The translations under genes were made by a program, and so were the position numbers. The notes beneath the pieces were generated by a model. That model saw only the letters and a program-made list of their open reading frames with translations. It had not been told where the DNA came from and did no database searches. From UBA1858 sp964636225 (GTDB lineage: Bacteria > Pseudomonadota > Gammaproteobacteria > UBA4575), in NCBI GenBank assembly GCA_964636225.1, contig CAZWQM010000014.1:1-40761 (forward strand): DNA of 40,761 nt, read 5' to 3'. This document shows positions 24,387 to 33,701 of this stretch, piece by piece (the first letter of the stretch is position 1; each line of letters opens with the position of its first letter).

Positions 24387-25592
24387 ATGAGTAAATTAAA
24401 GATTTCGGACTTCTTGCGGTTGGGTTTTATTTCGTCAGTTACGCAATTATTGGTTTTAGTCATGGTGACTGGTCACATTGGGACTGAGGCACGAGGGTTT
24501 TATGTACTGATTTATTTTCACTGCTCAATTATTGCGATGGTTATTCGTCTAGGTTTAGATGCCTCGATAATTCGAGAGGGGCGGCAAAGGCCCGCTGAGA
24601 AATACGATTTATTATTTCATGCATTATATGTCTCAATTTCATTGTATGTACTCTTATCGCTGATATATGCTCTTATTATTTATAAGTTCTATCCAGTGTC
24701 ATTTTGGTGGATAATTTTTGGAATACAAATCATTATACTGCTTGAAACAGTGGGCTTATTTGTAGGGAGTCTCAAACTAATTTCTGATAAAGGAATTTCA
24801 TATCCATTATACATTTGTATGACGCCTATCGCCCAATTGGTAATATTAATTATTGTCATAACTTTACAAGAGAGGAATATAAATTTAACACAATTTGTGC
24901 TAGTTGTATTGTTCACACACGTAGGCAGATTATTACTTGTCTATTGGATTGAAAAGAGTGATGTCAGGCTTCAAAGATTGGATAAAAGTGTATTTTTCTA
25001 TCAAGTGCTTAGGCGTATTCATATCAGTGCTGGGACATATTTGTCTAGTTTAATTGAGTTCGCTCAACAACGTATTGATTTAGTGATAGTATCTGCCCTT
25101 TTATCATTGTCTGATCTAGGTGTATACTCTTTGGCATTGGCATCTGAGCGCATTACAGTGGTGGGCACTGCAATCGCAAATCACAGATTATCAAGAGCAA
25201 GTAAGACTGCGGAGACAAGATTAATGAAAATTGTTTCCCTGCAAGTCATTTTCGCTGTAGTGGTCGCGTCCCTCGTTATAATGACGAAGGGACTTTTTAT
25301 AAAGATATTGCCTCGAGAATTCCAAGAGATTCTAGAAATATTACCCTATTTCATATTAGCTTTTGGTCTAACATCTTCAGTAAAAATCATACGTGCTGAC
25401 CTCTTGATAAACTATTCCCAAAATATGTTGATTATTACATCTACCATCGGACTAACCGCTTCGATAATTATTGGTTACCCTCTTATTTCAAGTCTAGGAT
25501 TAATAGGTGCCGGTTACTCTATACTATTACAGTCGTTGATCGTTACAACCTTTACCGTCCTCCTGTACATGCGTGTAAAGAGCAATGGCTAA
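24387..25592 (+). CDS. wzx: Polysaccharide repeat-unit flippase Wzx
   Basis: A 401-residue MOP-superfamily exporter with about twelve membrane helices. The first helix region FISSVTQLLVLVMVTGHIG is followed by the charged TEARGFYVLI turn, which matches the LGxxxxGxY motif near the N-terminus of Wzx/RfbX proteins. The DLGVYSLALASERI segment at mid-protein repeats that pattern at the start of the second half. It moves undecaprenyl-diphosphate-linked repeat units to the periplasm for Wzy. It starts directly after the previous stop and overlaps the next gene by 8 nt. Confidence 0.83.
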   Translation: MSKLKISDFLRLGFISSVTQLLVLVMVTGHIGTEARGFYVLIYFHCSIIAMVIRLGLDASIIREGRQRPAEKYDLLFHALYVSISLYVLLSLIYALIIYKFYPVSFWWIIFGIQIIILLETVGLFVGSLKLISDKGISYPLYICMTPIAQLVILIIVITLQERNINLTQFVLVVLFTHVGRLLLVYWIEKSDVRLQRLDKSVFFYQVLRRIHISAGTYLSSLIEFAQQRIDLVIVSALLSLSDLGVYSLALASERITVVGTAIANHRLSRASKTAETRLMKIVSLQVIFAVVVASLVIMTKGLFIKILPREFQEILEILPYFILAFGLTSSVKIIRADLLINYSQNMLIITSTIGLTASIIIGYPLISSLGLIGAGYSILLQSLIVTTFTVLLYMRVKSNG

Positions 25593-26811
25593 AGAAATGG
25601 ACAGATCTCTCACTTTTGTGGGCGTGGGTTCGTTGAATGTTTACAACGGTTATCATGCGCGTGTGATAGAACATAGTACATTCCGAAAGAAGAGAGTAAA
25701 CGCAAAAAGTAGGAATTTGATATTTTTTGTTAATACGAAGGAATACCTTGCTTACCTTGGCTTCCGATTGTGGGGCGGCACAAATAAAAACACTACCTTA
25801 AAGCGGTTCAGGGAGTCATTTGATACAGTATTGCTTTGTCCGTTCGGGGAATTCTATTACTTCCCTTTATTTTCCTGCGCTTTTATGAATTTATTATTTT
25901 TATTTTCAAATTTTAGACGGTCACAAATTGTTGCAGAGGGTTCCGCGGCTGGATTCATTTTATCATTTACTAATTTAGATTACCATTTAGATTTACACGC
26001 ACTCACAACGCCAGAAGTCATCTTGAGGGCACGTGGAAAGTCCAATTCGCTAGCCACAGCGATTAAATGTTTTGTCGCGAGATACATTGATTACAGATGT
26101 ATAAAGTATTCCTCACGGTTGACCGTTGTGTCCTCCCAAATGCGTGAACGGGTATCTAAATTTGTCTGTTCAGGGCAAGTAGAAATATTACCCTGTTTAT
26201 GTAATAGTGGTTTTGTCGAGCAACAACAGCGGGTATTGAATTCCCGAAGGCGTGAGCTAGGATTCGCGGTGGATGACATAATTTTTGGCTACGCAGGGGG
26301 CGTTGGTCAATATCAATGCATTCCCGAAATGTTACATTTCTTTAAAATATATTCAAATTTTGATGCGAGATTTCAGCTTTTATTATTGCTAGCTACAGAC
26401 ATCGATGTGTTTCTAAAAAAATACGAGTGGTTACGTAATAATGATAGGGTAAAAGTTTTAAATGTAAATCCAGTAGTGTTACATGAATATGTTCAGTTAA
26501 TGGATTTTGGGTTGTTGATACGTGCGGAAGATGAGGTTAATTACCTTTCTTCTCCGACAAAGTTTGGCGATTATATTCAGTGTGGTACACAAGTGATAAC
26601 GACTTCGTCAGTTATTGATTGTTCGATGCTGATAAAAAGTTACTGCCTCGGGCATGTGATCGAATTTGCCGACATTAGCTCCGTGAATCATGATTTACTC
26701 AACAAGCTAAAGAGCTATCAGAATTCAGTAGAAGATCGACAAAAATTAAGAGAGTGGGCGCGAGACCACTACACATGGGAAAACTATGATCAAAACAGAC
26801 TATCTTTTTAA
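25585..26811 (+). CDS. Glycosyltransferase, GT-B (family 4-like)
   Basis: A 408-residue GT-B protein. The N-terminal half has LDLHAL near residue 134 and LTVVSSQMRERVSKF, the typical end of the acceptor domain in GT4 enzymes. The C-terminal half has DDIIFGYAGGVGQYQCIPEM at the donor-domain start and LSSPTKFGDYIQCG, the GT4 segment that lines the donor pocket (family members read SPTKxxEYLACG). No membrane helix. It should add one residue to the lipid-linked unit on the cytoplasmic face. An internal ATG at 25597 is an alternative start. It overlaps the PaaK-like gene by 26 nt. Confidence 0.75.
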   Translation: MAKEMDRSLTFVGVGSLNVYNGYHARVIEHSTFRKKRVNAKSRNLIFFVNTKEYLAYLGFRLWGGTNKNTTLKRFRESFDTVLLCPFGEFYYFPLFSCAFMNLLFLFSNFRRSQIVAEGSAAGFILSFTNLDYHLDLHALTTPEVILRARGKSNSLATAIKCFVARYIDYRCIKYSSRLTVVSSQMRERVSKFVCSGQVEILPCLCNSGFVEQQQRVLNSRRRELGFAVDDIIFGYAGGVGQYQCIPEMLHFFKIYSNFDARFQLLLLLATDIDVFLKKYEWLRNNDRVKVLNVNPVVLHEYVQLMDFGLLIRAEDEVNYLSSPTKFGDYIQCGTQVITTSSVIDCSMLIKSYCLGHVIEFADISSVNHDLLNKLKSYQNSVEDRQKLREWARDHYTWENYDQNRLSF

Positions 26812-28135
26812 AATCTATTGTGTTTTCCCAGTTTTTCTTCAAAATATTTTCATTTCGATATATGGCGCAGTTATTTTTTTATTGAGGTATAATCCAATAT
26901 TTTGGTACACTTTTTATCAAGTTATCAATGTGAATAAGCATTTTTCTGACGTAGACAGTAGTTTGGAGGCAAAAAAATTTTCTGGGTTCAAGAAAGTTGT
27001 GACGTATTTACATAGTTTTCCTTTCCTGCAAGACGCTTCAGGAGATATTTTTGAATTGGGGAATTATCGGATTACAGATAAGATATTTGTTAACGAATAT
27101 CTTCGGAAGCATAACGTTTTAAGACGCCGTTTTCGTGTTTTTTCTAGAGTCGGGAAGACTAGCGGGTCGACTGGTGCCGGTTTGAAGTTTATCGAACCGA
27201 GGACTTTTGACGCTTTTCGTTGGGCGATATGGTGGCGGTTTAGGTTGGGGGTTGGCTTGACATTCAATCAAAAATGCGGTTACTTCGGCGGACGATCTTT
27301 CGTGCCACAGTCTGCCAACGCTAGTATTTTTTGGCGTCACAGCCTTTTCTCAAATCAAATTTTGTTTAGCATATATCACCTCTCAGAGGCAAATGTTGAC
27401 AGCTATATAAAGAAGATAGTAAACAGCGGTGTTCAATGGTTACATGGCTATCCTTCTGCTTTATGCGAGCTTGCGAGACTAGTAGATGAGAGGCGAGGAT
27501 TGGGGTTTGTAAAAATAGCGTTGATAACAACAGGTTCAGAGACCTTGACGGAGTCCCAGCGGCAATACCTTTCTCGTGTTTTTGGCGCCAACGTTTATCA
27601 AATGTATGGTCAATCTGAAGGTGTTGCGAATATATCGGAGTGTCCGAGATCGCGCCTTCATATTGATGAGGATTTTTCTATAGTTGAGTTGTTACCTACG
27701 GATACAAGGGGTTTATTTCGAATCATTGGAACAAATTATAAAAATTGGATGACACCGTTCATTCGTTATGATACGGGCGATCTTGTGCGTTATAGTAAAG
27801 CTAGATGTTCATGTGGGCGAACCGGCAGAGTGGTGGATGAAGTTGTAGGTAGAGACGATGATTACATTGTATTGGCGGATGGTACTCGAGTGGGGCGGTT
27901 AGACCACGTTACAAAAGGGCTAAATGAGGTTATAGGCGCTCAATTCGTGCAGAGAGTTAAAGGCGAAGTAAAAGTTATTCTTCATGGCACGATTGATGAA
28001 AGTACCCTGAGGGAGATTAATACTCGGCTATATAGATTTTTTGATAAAAGGCTAGTTTGGGAAATAATAATTGGTGAAAAATTTTTGATTAATTCTTCAG
28101 GAAAGTTTAAAATGTCCGTCAGGCTGTTTGATTGA
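26786..28135 (+). CDS. PaaK/CapK-like adenylate-forming enzyme
   Basis: A 449-residue ANL-superfamily protein. The ATP phosphate-binding loop KTSGSTGAG is at 124-132. YGQSEG is at 274-279, the RYDTGD motif at 327-332, and a CSCGRTGR segment with two Cys at 341-348 as in phenylacetate-CoA ligase and F390 synthetase relatives. CapK-type members are common in capsule and O-antigen loci, with no proven substrate. No phenylacetate-degradation gene is near, so catabolism is unlikely. It may activate a carboxylate (amino acid, acyl group or uronate) for attachment to the glycan. It is the last gene of the AT-rich island. A hydrophobic N-terminal stretch (11-35) may be a membrane-associated helix. 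Confidence 0.75.
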   Translation: MIKTDYLFKIYCVFPVFLQNIFISIYGAVIFLLRYNPIFWYTFYQVINVNKHFSDVDSSLEAKKFSGFKKVVTYLHSFPFLQDASGDIFELGNYRITDKIFVNEYLRKHNVLRRRFRVFSRVGKTSGSTGAGLKFIEPRTFDAFRWAIWWRFRLGVGLTFNQKCGYFGGRSFVPQSANASIFWRHSLFSNQILFSIYHLSEANVDSYIKKIVNSGVQWLHGYPSALCELARLVDERRGLGFVKIALITTGSETLTESQRQYLSRVFGANVYQMYGQSEGVANISECPRSRLHIDEDFSIVELLPTDTRGLFRIIGTNYKNWMTPFIRYDTGDLVRYSKARCSCGRTGRVVDEVVGRDDDYIVLADGTRVGRLDHVTKGLNEVIGAQFVQRVKGEVKVILHGTIDESTLREINTRLYRFFDKRLVWEIIIGEKFLINSSGKFKMSVRLFD

Positions 28136-28619
28136 TTTAGTAAGGCGACACGGTATTTTCCTTTGTGGATTCCTCGACAAGCACTACAGGTTTTCGCTGT
28201 TTCCCGAAATTTTATCATTTCAAAGCTTTCGGCACTAAGCATCGCTGACAGGGAAAAAAGTCGCACCCCAACAATCTAGATTATATTTACCCCTTAAATT
28301 TGAATTTTAGCATTATTTAAATTGACTTATGATATGCTACTCGGCAACGTTTGACATAAAGTATTAGTCAGCGCCAAACAATTGTGGGAATGTGAACAAT
28401 CTTTGACCTCATTCTTCGTTTAAGTAGGGTTGAACTTTGTTTCAATATGCAGGTTTTTAAGGACCGATCCGGAAGAAAGAATATGGTCGCGGGTATGGAT
28501 GATGGTCATGTTGCAAGGCTGCCTTCTACTAGCTTTTCACAAAACCTCTTTCCTTAACCCTTGGTGTCACTTGGTTATATTCCAACGGGATAACTCGGTT
28601 CTTTAGCTAAAAAAAGTAT
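28136..28619. other. 484-nt gap at composition boundary
   Basis: No intact gene is seen. A perfect TTGACA hexamer lies at 28351-28356, but there is no good -10 box 16-18 nt downstream, so I do not call a promoter. A TATGAT hexamer at 28328-28333 likewise lacks a partner. The sequence passes from AT-rich (18 G+C in 28081-28140) to the GC-rich right-hand block. A promoter for the 28620-40424 genes is expected here but could not be located. Confidence 0.5.
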
Positions 28620-29039
28620 ATGTATTGCGCTAAGCCATTACCTTTGAACGAGGAAGCTCGGCGCATCGCTCGTTACCTTTTGAACGAGGAGCCCTTTCCA
28701 GAGGAAGTAGATCGCTACGTAAAAGCCCTCGATTCTGGCGCAGCTGGTTTTACTACACAAGGTGAGCAGCGCCTTTGGGGCTTGGCTATGCGCTCGAAGT
28801 TTTGGCTTGGTTTAGTGGATGCAGGAGTGGCGATTCGGGCTCCTCATTCCCCCATCAGACATCGTGTCTACCTGATGCTTGCGTTACTTGAGGCCTCTCC
28901 AAGGCACACTGCGCACTTCCTGTCTAAGCCTTATGGTCCAATAATTCTCGGGGGACACGTTCTTCGAGGCGGACTAGCAGTGTTGCGCTCACTTGCTGGT
29001 TTCATTTTGGTTTGGATCTTAGAAGGACGACAACGATGA
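28620..29039 (+). CDS. Hypothetical protein coupled to GMC oxidoreductase
   Basis: A 139-residue protein of unknown family. The N-terminal 100 residues are charged and helical (NEEARRIARYLLNEEPFPEE). The last 30 contain a weakly hydrophobic helix (GGLAVLRSLAGFILVWIL) that may be a membrane anchor. It overlaps the GMC oxidoreductase gene by 4 nt (ATGA), implying translational coupling. GMC dehydrogenases such as gluconate 2-dehydrogenase work with a small helper subunit of roughly this size, and this protein may play that part. That is inference; I see no Tat signal and no diagnostic motif. Confidence 0.55.
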   Translation: MYCAKPLPLNEEARRIARYLLNEEPFPEEVDRYVKALDSGAAGFTTQGEQRLWGLAMRSKFWLGLVDAGVAIRAPHSPIRHRVYLMLALLEASPRHTAHFLSKPYGPIILGGHVLRGGLAVLRSLAGFILVWILEGRQR

Positions 29040-30646
29040 TTTATGACCACGTGGTGGTGGGCTCGGGTATGGCCGGCGCTCAAGCTGCCCAGAGCCTAGT
29101 GGAGGGGGGGCGGCATGTTCACCTCCTTGACGTAGGTTTGCGGGAGACGGTGTACGCCCCACTGATACCGGAGGAAGATTTCCTCTCTTTGCGTGAGGGG
29201 GACGCTTACCAGCACCGGTATTTCCTCGGTGACACAATGGAAGGTGCGCCGTGGGGCGAGGCAGCGAATTCGTTAACGCCGCCACGGCAGCATCTCACGC
29301 GAGCGACTGACCAATGGTTGCCCATGCAGGCCGAAGGCTTCTCCCACATGGAGAGCCTCGCGTATGGAGGGCTCGGCGCCGGCTGGGGAGCCGGCAGCGC
29401 TGTGTATTCGGGGGTTGAACTCAAAGCTGCCGGCTTCGATCCAGTGGTAATGTCCGAAGCCTACAATACCATAGCTGCGCGGATTGGACTCTCGGGAGAA
29501 GTGGATGACGCGACTCCCTATTGCGGGAGTGAATACATGCCTCTGCAACCCAAATTGCGGACGGATGCCAGTATCACACTGCTCTACGAAGCCTACCGAC
29601 GGCGCCGCGTCAAACTTAAGGAACGTGGTGTCGTGATGGGGCGCATGCCTGCCGCTGTCCTTTCGCGCTCAATCGGTAACCGGGGTCCCACACCATACAC
29701 GGACATGGAATTCTGGGCGGACCATGCCCGTGCGGTCTATCGTCCTTGGATGACAATTGACACACTCCGACGCAAGCCCAATTTTCAATATATGCCGGGG
29801 AGACTCGTAACGCATTTCGTAGAGCACGCCGATCATGTGGCAGTGCACGCGCGCCGCCTCGATACCAACCAAGAGGAAATAGTTCTAGCACGAAGACTGG
29901 TGCTTGGAACTGGGGCATTTGGTAGTGCACGTATAGTCATGCGCTCACAACCGTCGCTGGAGGAGCGGCCCTTCCTCACGAACGCGTACTCCCTCGCGCC
30001 TTGCTTGCATTTGCGGTTTCTGGGGCAGACGCTTAACCGCGAGCGTACTAGCCTGGGGCAACTTGAGATGTTTCTCGACCGGCGTGGTGACGGACTAGAT
30101 GTCCGCATGGTTTCCCTTTATACGTATCGATCCTTGTTGCTGTTCAAGCTCATCAAGGAAGTGCCATTGGCGTTTCGAGACGCACTTCCCATCATGCGAA
30201 CACTGGCGCCCGCAATCGTACTTGCGACCATCAATCATCCGGACCACCCCGCACACCACAAGCGCATCCGGCGCGTCGTTGACTCGCAATCGCCGACGGG
30301 TGACGCGTTGCGCATTGAATACGCGCGCTCAATTGAAGAGGATGTCGACGACGCTTGCTGCGAGCGTGACTTGTTAGCAGCGTTGTGGCGGCTCGGTTGC
30401 CCAGTGTTGAAACGTAAGAAGATGCGGCCTGGTTCCACGGTGCATTATGCCGGTACGTTACCCTTTGACAATAGCGAAACGCCTGGGACGATTACTCGCG
30501 ATGGTAGGTTGGCTGGAACGCGCCGCGTCTACGTCGCCGATGCTTCAGGGTTCCGCTATTTGCCGGCTAGCGGCCCGACGCTTACTATCATGGCTTGGGC
30601 TCACATGGTGGCTCGCAATTTGTGTAGCCAGAGGTTCGATGCATGA
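29036..30646 (+). CDS. GMC-family FAD oxidoreductase
   Basis: About 536 residues. The FAD-binding GSGMAGAQAA is at residues 9-18, preceded by DHVVVG. The N-terminal GMC segment YGGLGAGWGAGS follows near residue 112. The C-terminal part has HYAGTLPF, VYVADASGF and GPTLTIMAWAHMVA, the conserved GMC_oxred_C end carrying the catalytic His region. GMC enzymes oxidise alcohols and sugars. In this operon the substrate is probably a saccharide or nucleotide sugar. I chose the ATG at 29036, with AGAAGGA at 29021-29027, over a TTG at 29012. It overlaps the SDR gene by 4 nt. GC-rich, in line with the right-hand block. Confidence 0.82.
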   Translation: MIYDHVVVGSGMAGAQAAQSLVEGGRHVHLLDVGLRETVYAPLIPEEDFLSLREGDAYQHRYFLGDTMEGAPWGEAANSLTPPRQHLTRATDQWLPMQAEGFSHMESLAYGGLGAGWGAGSAVYSGVELKAAGFDPVVMSEAYNTIAARIGLSGEVDDATPYCGSEYMPLQPKLRTDASITLLYEAYRRRRVKLKERGVVMGRMPAAVLSRSIGNRGPTPYTDMEFWADHARAVYRPWMTIDTLRRKPNFQYMPGRLVTHFVEHADHVAVHARRLDTNQEEIVLARRLVLGTGAFGSARIVMRSQPSLEERPFLTNAYSLAPCLHLRFLGQTLNRERTSLGQLEMFLDRRGDGLDVRMVSLYTYRSLLLFKLIKEVPLAFRDALPIMRTLAPAIVLATINHPDHPAHHKRIRRVVDSQSPTGDALRIEYARSIEEDVDDACCERDLLAALWRLGCPVLKRKKMRPGSTVHYAGTLPFDNSETPGTITRDGRLAGTRRVYVADASGFRYLPASGPTLTIMAWAHMVARNLCSQRFDA

Positions 30647-31515
30647 ATCCGCTTCGCATTGGCATTACCGGAGCGACAGGGTTCCTCGGACGACATCTCG
30701 TAGCGCACTTGGTGGCGCGGGGATACGAGGTGCGCTCCTTCCAACGCAGCGTCTCGCCAGAGGCATCCCCAAAGATCGATGTGCGTACATTCGCGATGCC
30801 ACAGGCAATAGACCCCGTTGATTTTTCCGGTTTGGAATTCATCATTCATGCGGCCGTGGCTGAGCACACGCCTCAAACACCTAACGCTGATGCGGTCAAT
30901 CGCGAAGGCACGCGTCAACTACTTGCTGCTGCGAGAGCGCAAAACGTGCGGGTGATTTTTCTTTCGACCTTGTCTGCGCACGAAAAGGCGGAGTCTCACT
31001 ACGGACGATCAAAGTTAGAAGTTGAGGCTATGTTGGATCCGTCCCGGGATTGCATTTTGCGCTTGGGGCTAGTGCTGGGACATGGCGGTCTTTTTACTGG
31101 GATCACGGATATTCTGAAGACTAGCAGAATCATCCCTCTACCCGGCGGAGGCGGGCAGCCGGTTCAAGTCCTCTGGATGGAGGATTTCTTAAATGTTGTT
31201 GGCAATGTTGTTGGATACCGTATTGCCGGGAGATTTGACGTAGCGGCACCCCCCGTCTACACGATGCGTCAGCTCTACGAAACGATCCTTCGTAACCTGG
31301 GAATAACCCGAATGCTCGTACCAGTGCCGCTGGGAATTGTTCAATTGGGCGCATCAGTACTGGAAGCCTTGCGGATTCCCTTCCCAATTCGCAGTGAAAA
31401 TGTACTCGGTCTGAAGCACATGTGTGCGTTTGATACGGTCAAATCCCTGCAAGTGTTGGGACTGAATCAGCCGGTATTGCTGGAAGATGCGGTCGAGAGG
31501 CTACTGCGGCGATAG
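30643..31515 (+). CDS. NAD(P)-dependent SDR epimerase/dehydratase
   Basis: A 290-residue extended SDR. The Rossmann GATGFLG is at 10-16 after RIGIT. LSTLSAHEKA carries Ser108 and Ser111 as catalytic candidates, with Tyr120-x3-Lys124 in SHYGRSK. LRLGLVLGHGG replaces the usual RxxNVYGPG loop. Its position after the GMC oxidoreductase and before the two-domain oxidoreductase suggests that all three act on the same sugar, for example oxidising and then reducing or epimerising it. A substrate cannot be named. Confidence 0.75.
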   Translation: MNPLRIGITGATGFLGRHLVAHLVARGYEVRSFQRSVSPEASPKIDVRTFAMPQAIDPVDFSGLEFIIHAAVAEHTPQTPNADAVNREGTRQLLAAARAQNVRVIFLSTLSAHEKAESHYGRSKLEVEAMLDPSRDCILRLGLVLGHGGLFTGITDILKTSRIIPLPGGGGQPVQVLWMEDFLNVVGNVVGYRIAGRFDVAAPPVYTMRQLYETILRNLGITRMLVPVPLGIVQLGASVLEALRIPFPIRSENVLGLKHMCAFDTVKSLQVLGLNQPVLLEDAVERLLRR

Positions 31516-31589
31516 CTTTAGTTACAGCATCAGCCGAGAGCACTCCCCTCTTCAGGGCAGATAAGGATGGTATCGAAGATTCCCCAAAT

Positions 31590-33701
31590 ATGAAACAAGT
31601 TATTCAATCACTGAAAAATGGAATAGCCGAAATTATGGAAGTGCCACTGCCGAATGTAGGCCAGGGTCAGGTATTGATCGCAACCTCGTGCACACTGATT
31701 TCGGCGGGGACTGAGCGCATGTTAGTTGAGTTCGGTAAAGCGGGATGGATCGATAAGGCGCGCCAGCAACCGGACAAGGTGCGCCTCGTACTTGACAAAA
31801 TGAAGACCGATGGCCTTTTGTCAACGGTTCAGGCGGTGCTCAACAAACTTGACCAGCCGTTAGCATTGGGATACTGCAATTTCGGTCGCATTGTAAAAGT
31901 TGGAGCTGGCGAGACGGCGCTTAAGGTGGGTGATCGGGTGATTTCGAATGGGAAGCATGCTGAGGCAGTGAGCGTGCCATTCAATTTGTGCGCCAAGGTA
32001 CCGGATTCGGTTTCGGATGAAGAAGCAGCCTTCACTGTTTTGGGGGCAATTGCTTTGCAAGGCATTCGTCTGGTTAAGCCAACCTTAGGCGAGACAGTCG
32101 TGGTAATTGGACTTGGGCTCGTTGGTCTAATGACAATACAACTTTTGCGCGCCAATGGATGCCGTGTGTTAGGACTAGATTTCGACCCCGCAAAGCTGGC
32201 ACTGGCGAGCCAGTTTGGGGCTGAGGTGGTGGATCTCGCGGCGGGCCAGGATCCCTTGGCCATTGCAACAGCCTATTCACGAGGTCGCGGAGTGGATGCG
32301 GTGATCGTGACCGCAGCTACAAAGAGTAATGAACCCATGCACCAAGCCGCGTTGATGTGCCGAAAGCGCGGGCGTATTGTGTTGGTAGGAGTTGCCGGCT
32401 TAGAGCTTTCGAGGGATGATTTTTTTAAAAAAGAGTTGACTTTACAAGTCTCAGCCTCTTATGGTCCAGGGCGCTATGATCCAAACTATGAAGAGAAAGG
32501 GCAGGATTATCCAGTTGCTTTTGTGCGCTGGACCGAGCAGCGCAACTTCGAAGCGGTGCTGGACATGATGTCGGATGGCCGCATGGATGTGAGACCGTTG
32601 ATCTCCCACCGCTTCCTGATCGATGAGGCGGAGAAGGCTTATGAACTGGTGAGTGGGGGCGGGCCGTCTTTAGGGATTTTGCTCAAATATCCTGGCATTG
32701 AGCTCTATGAGGAGGCACGTACAGTGCCGCTGCGTGACCCTCTCTCCCAGAGCCCCTCTGGCATGAAGGGGCAATGCAGTGTCAGCTTAATTGGTTCTGG
32801 CAACTATGCTTCGGCGGTGTTGGCGCCGGCTTTTAAAGCGACTGGAGCACGTTTCCGTAGTGTAGCCTCAAATACCGGTGTCAGCGGGGTGCATGCTGGG
32901 CGTAAGTTTGGATTTGAAGAAACCACGACCGACACTGATCGCTTATTTGCCGACTCCGACACGAATACTATTGTGGTCACGACCCGTCACGATAGTCACG
33001 CTCGCTTTGTTATCCAAGCATTGCGAGCAGGCAAGCATGTGTTTGTCGAAAAACCGCTGTGCTTGACACTGGATGAGCTGACCTCGATCGAGTTCTCGTA
33101 CGCTATGGCCGAGAGGTCGCTCATCATGATGGTCGGTTTTAATCGTCGGTTTGCACCGCAGGTGCAGCGAATAAAGCAATTAGTTGGCAGTGTGAGTAGG
33201 CCAAAAACATTTGTGATGACGGTGAATGCTGGCGCCATCCCTGCCGATCATTGGACTCAGGATCAAAAAGTGGGCGGCGGGCGCGTTTTGGGCGAGGCAT
33301 GCCATTTCATCGACCTTCTTCGTTTTCTGGCCGGGGTACCGATTACAGGTCATCAGCGCCTGTCTATGGATTCAGCGACGCAAGACACTGTTACCTTACA
33401 ACTCTCATTTGCAGATGGTTCAATTGGCACGATTCATTATTTTGCCAACGGAAGCAAGGCATTTCCAAAAGAGCGACTTGAGGTGTTCACTGCGGGACGT
33501 GTCCTGCAGTTGGATAATTTTCGTAAGCTTACCGGATTTGGCTGGCCGGGATTTTCTACGATGAATTTGTGGCGACAGGATAAGGGGCAACGGGCTTGTA
33601 CTCAAGCGTTTGTCGATGCGATTCGATTGGGGTTGCCATCACCGATACCTGCTGAGGAAATTTTCGAGGTCAGCAGGGTTTCGATTGAGATGGCCCAATG
33701 A
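31590..33701 (+). CDS. Fused MDR/Gfo-Idh-MocA two-domain oxidoreductase
   Basis: A 703-residue fusion. Residues 1 to about 375 are a medium-chain dehydrogenase-like domain with NAD motif GLGLVG (174-179) and the SCTLISAGTER start typical of this group. The catalytic-zinc GHE motif and the four-Cys structural lobe of alcohol dehydrogenases are not seen. Residues from about 395 are a Gfo/Idh/MocA domain: IGSGNY (401-406), EKP (487-489), and GEACHFIDL with the catalytic His572. Such bi-domain proteins recur in polysaccharide loci beside heparinase-like genes, as here. The step catalysed is unknown, but two redox centres suggest oxidation and re-reduction of one sugar. It overlaps the WecB gene by 4 nt. 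Confidence 0.83.
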   Translation: MKQVIQSLKNGIAEIMEVPLPNVGQGQVLIATSCTLISAGTERMLVEFGKAGWIDKARQQPDKVRLVLDKMKTDGLLSTVQAVLNKLDQPLALGYCNFGRIVKVGAGETALKVGDRVISNGKHAEAVSVPFNLCAKVPDSVSDEEAAFTVLGAIALQGIRLVKPTLGETVVVIGLGLVGLMTIQLLRANGCRVLGLDFDPAKLALASQFGAEVVDLAAGQDPLAIATAYSRGRGVDAVIVTAATKSNEPMHQAALMCRKRGRIVLVGVAGLELSRDDFFKKELTLQVSASYGPGRYDPNYEEKGQDYPVAFVRWTEQRNFEAVLDMMSDGRMDVRPLISHRFLIDEAEKAYELVSGGGPSLGILLKYPGIELYEEARTVPLRDPLSQSPSGMKGQCSVSLIGSGNYASAVLAPAFKATGARFRSVASNTGVSGVHAGRKFGFEETTTDTDRLFADSDTNTIVVTTRHDSHARFVIQALRAGKHVFVEKPLCLTLDELTSIEFSYAMAERSLIMMVGFNRRFAPQVQRIKQLVGSVSRPKTFVMTVNAGAIPADHWTQDQKVGGGRVLGEACHFIDLLRFLAGVPITGHQRLSMDSATQDTVTLQLSFADGSIGTIHYFANGSKAFPKERLEVFTAGRVLQLDNFRKLTGFGWPGFSTMNLWRQDKGQRACTQAFVDAIRLGLPSPIPAEEIFEVSRVSIEMAQ

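Noticed and set aside
26786..28135. Phenylacetate catabolism (PaaK)
   Set aside because: No other paa gene is nearby and the surroundings are all polysaccharide genes, so a CapK-like role fits better.
28351..28356. TTGACA box as a promoter for the right-hand block
   Set aside because: No acceptable -10 hexamer lies 16-18 nt downstream; a lone hexamer is not enough.
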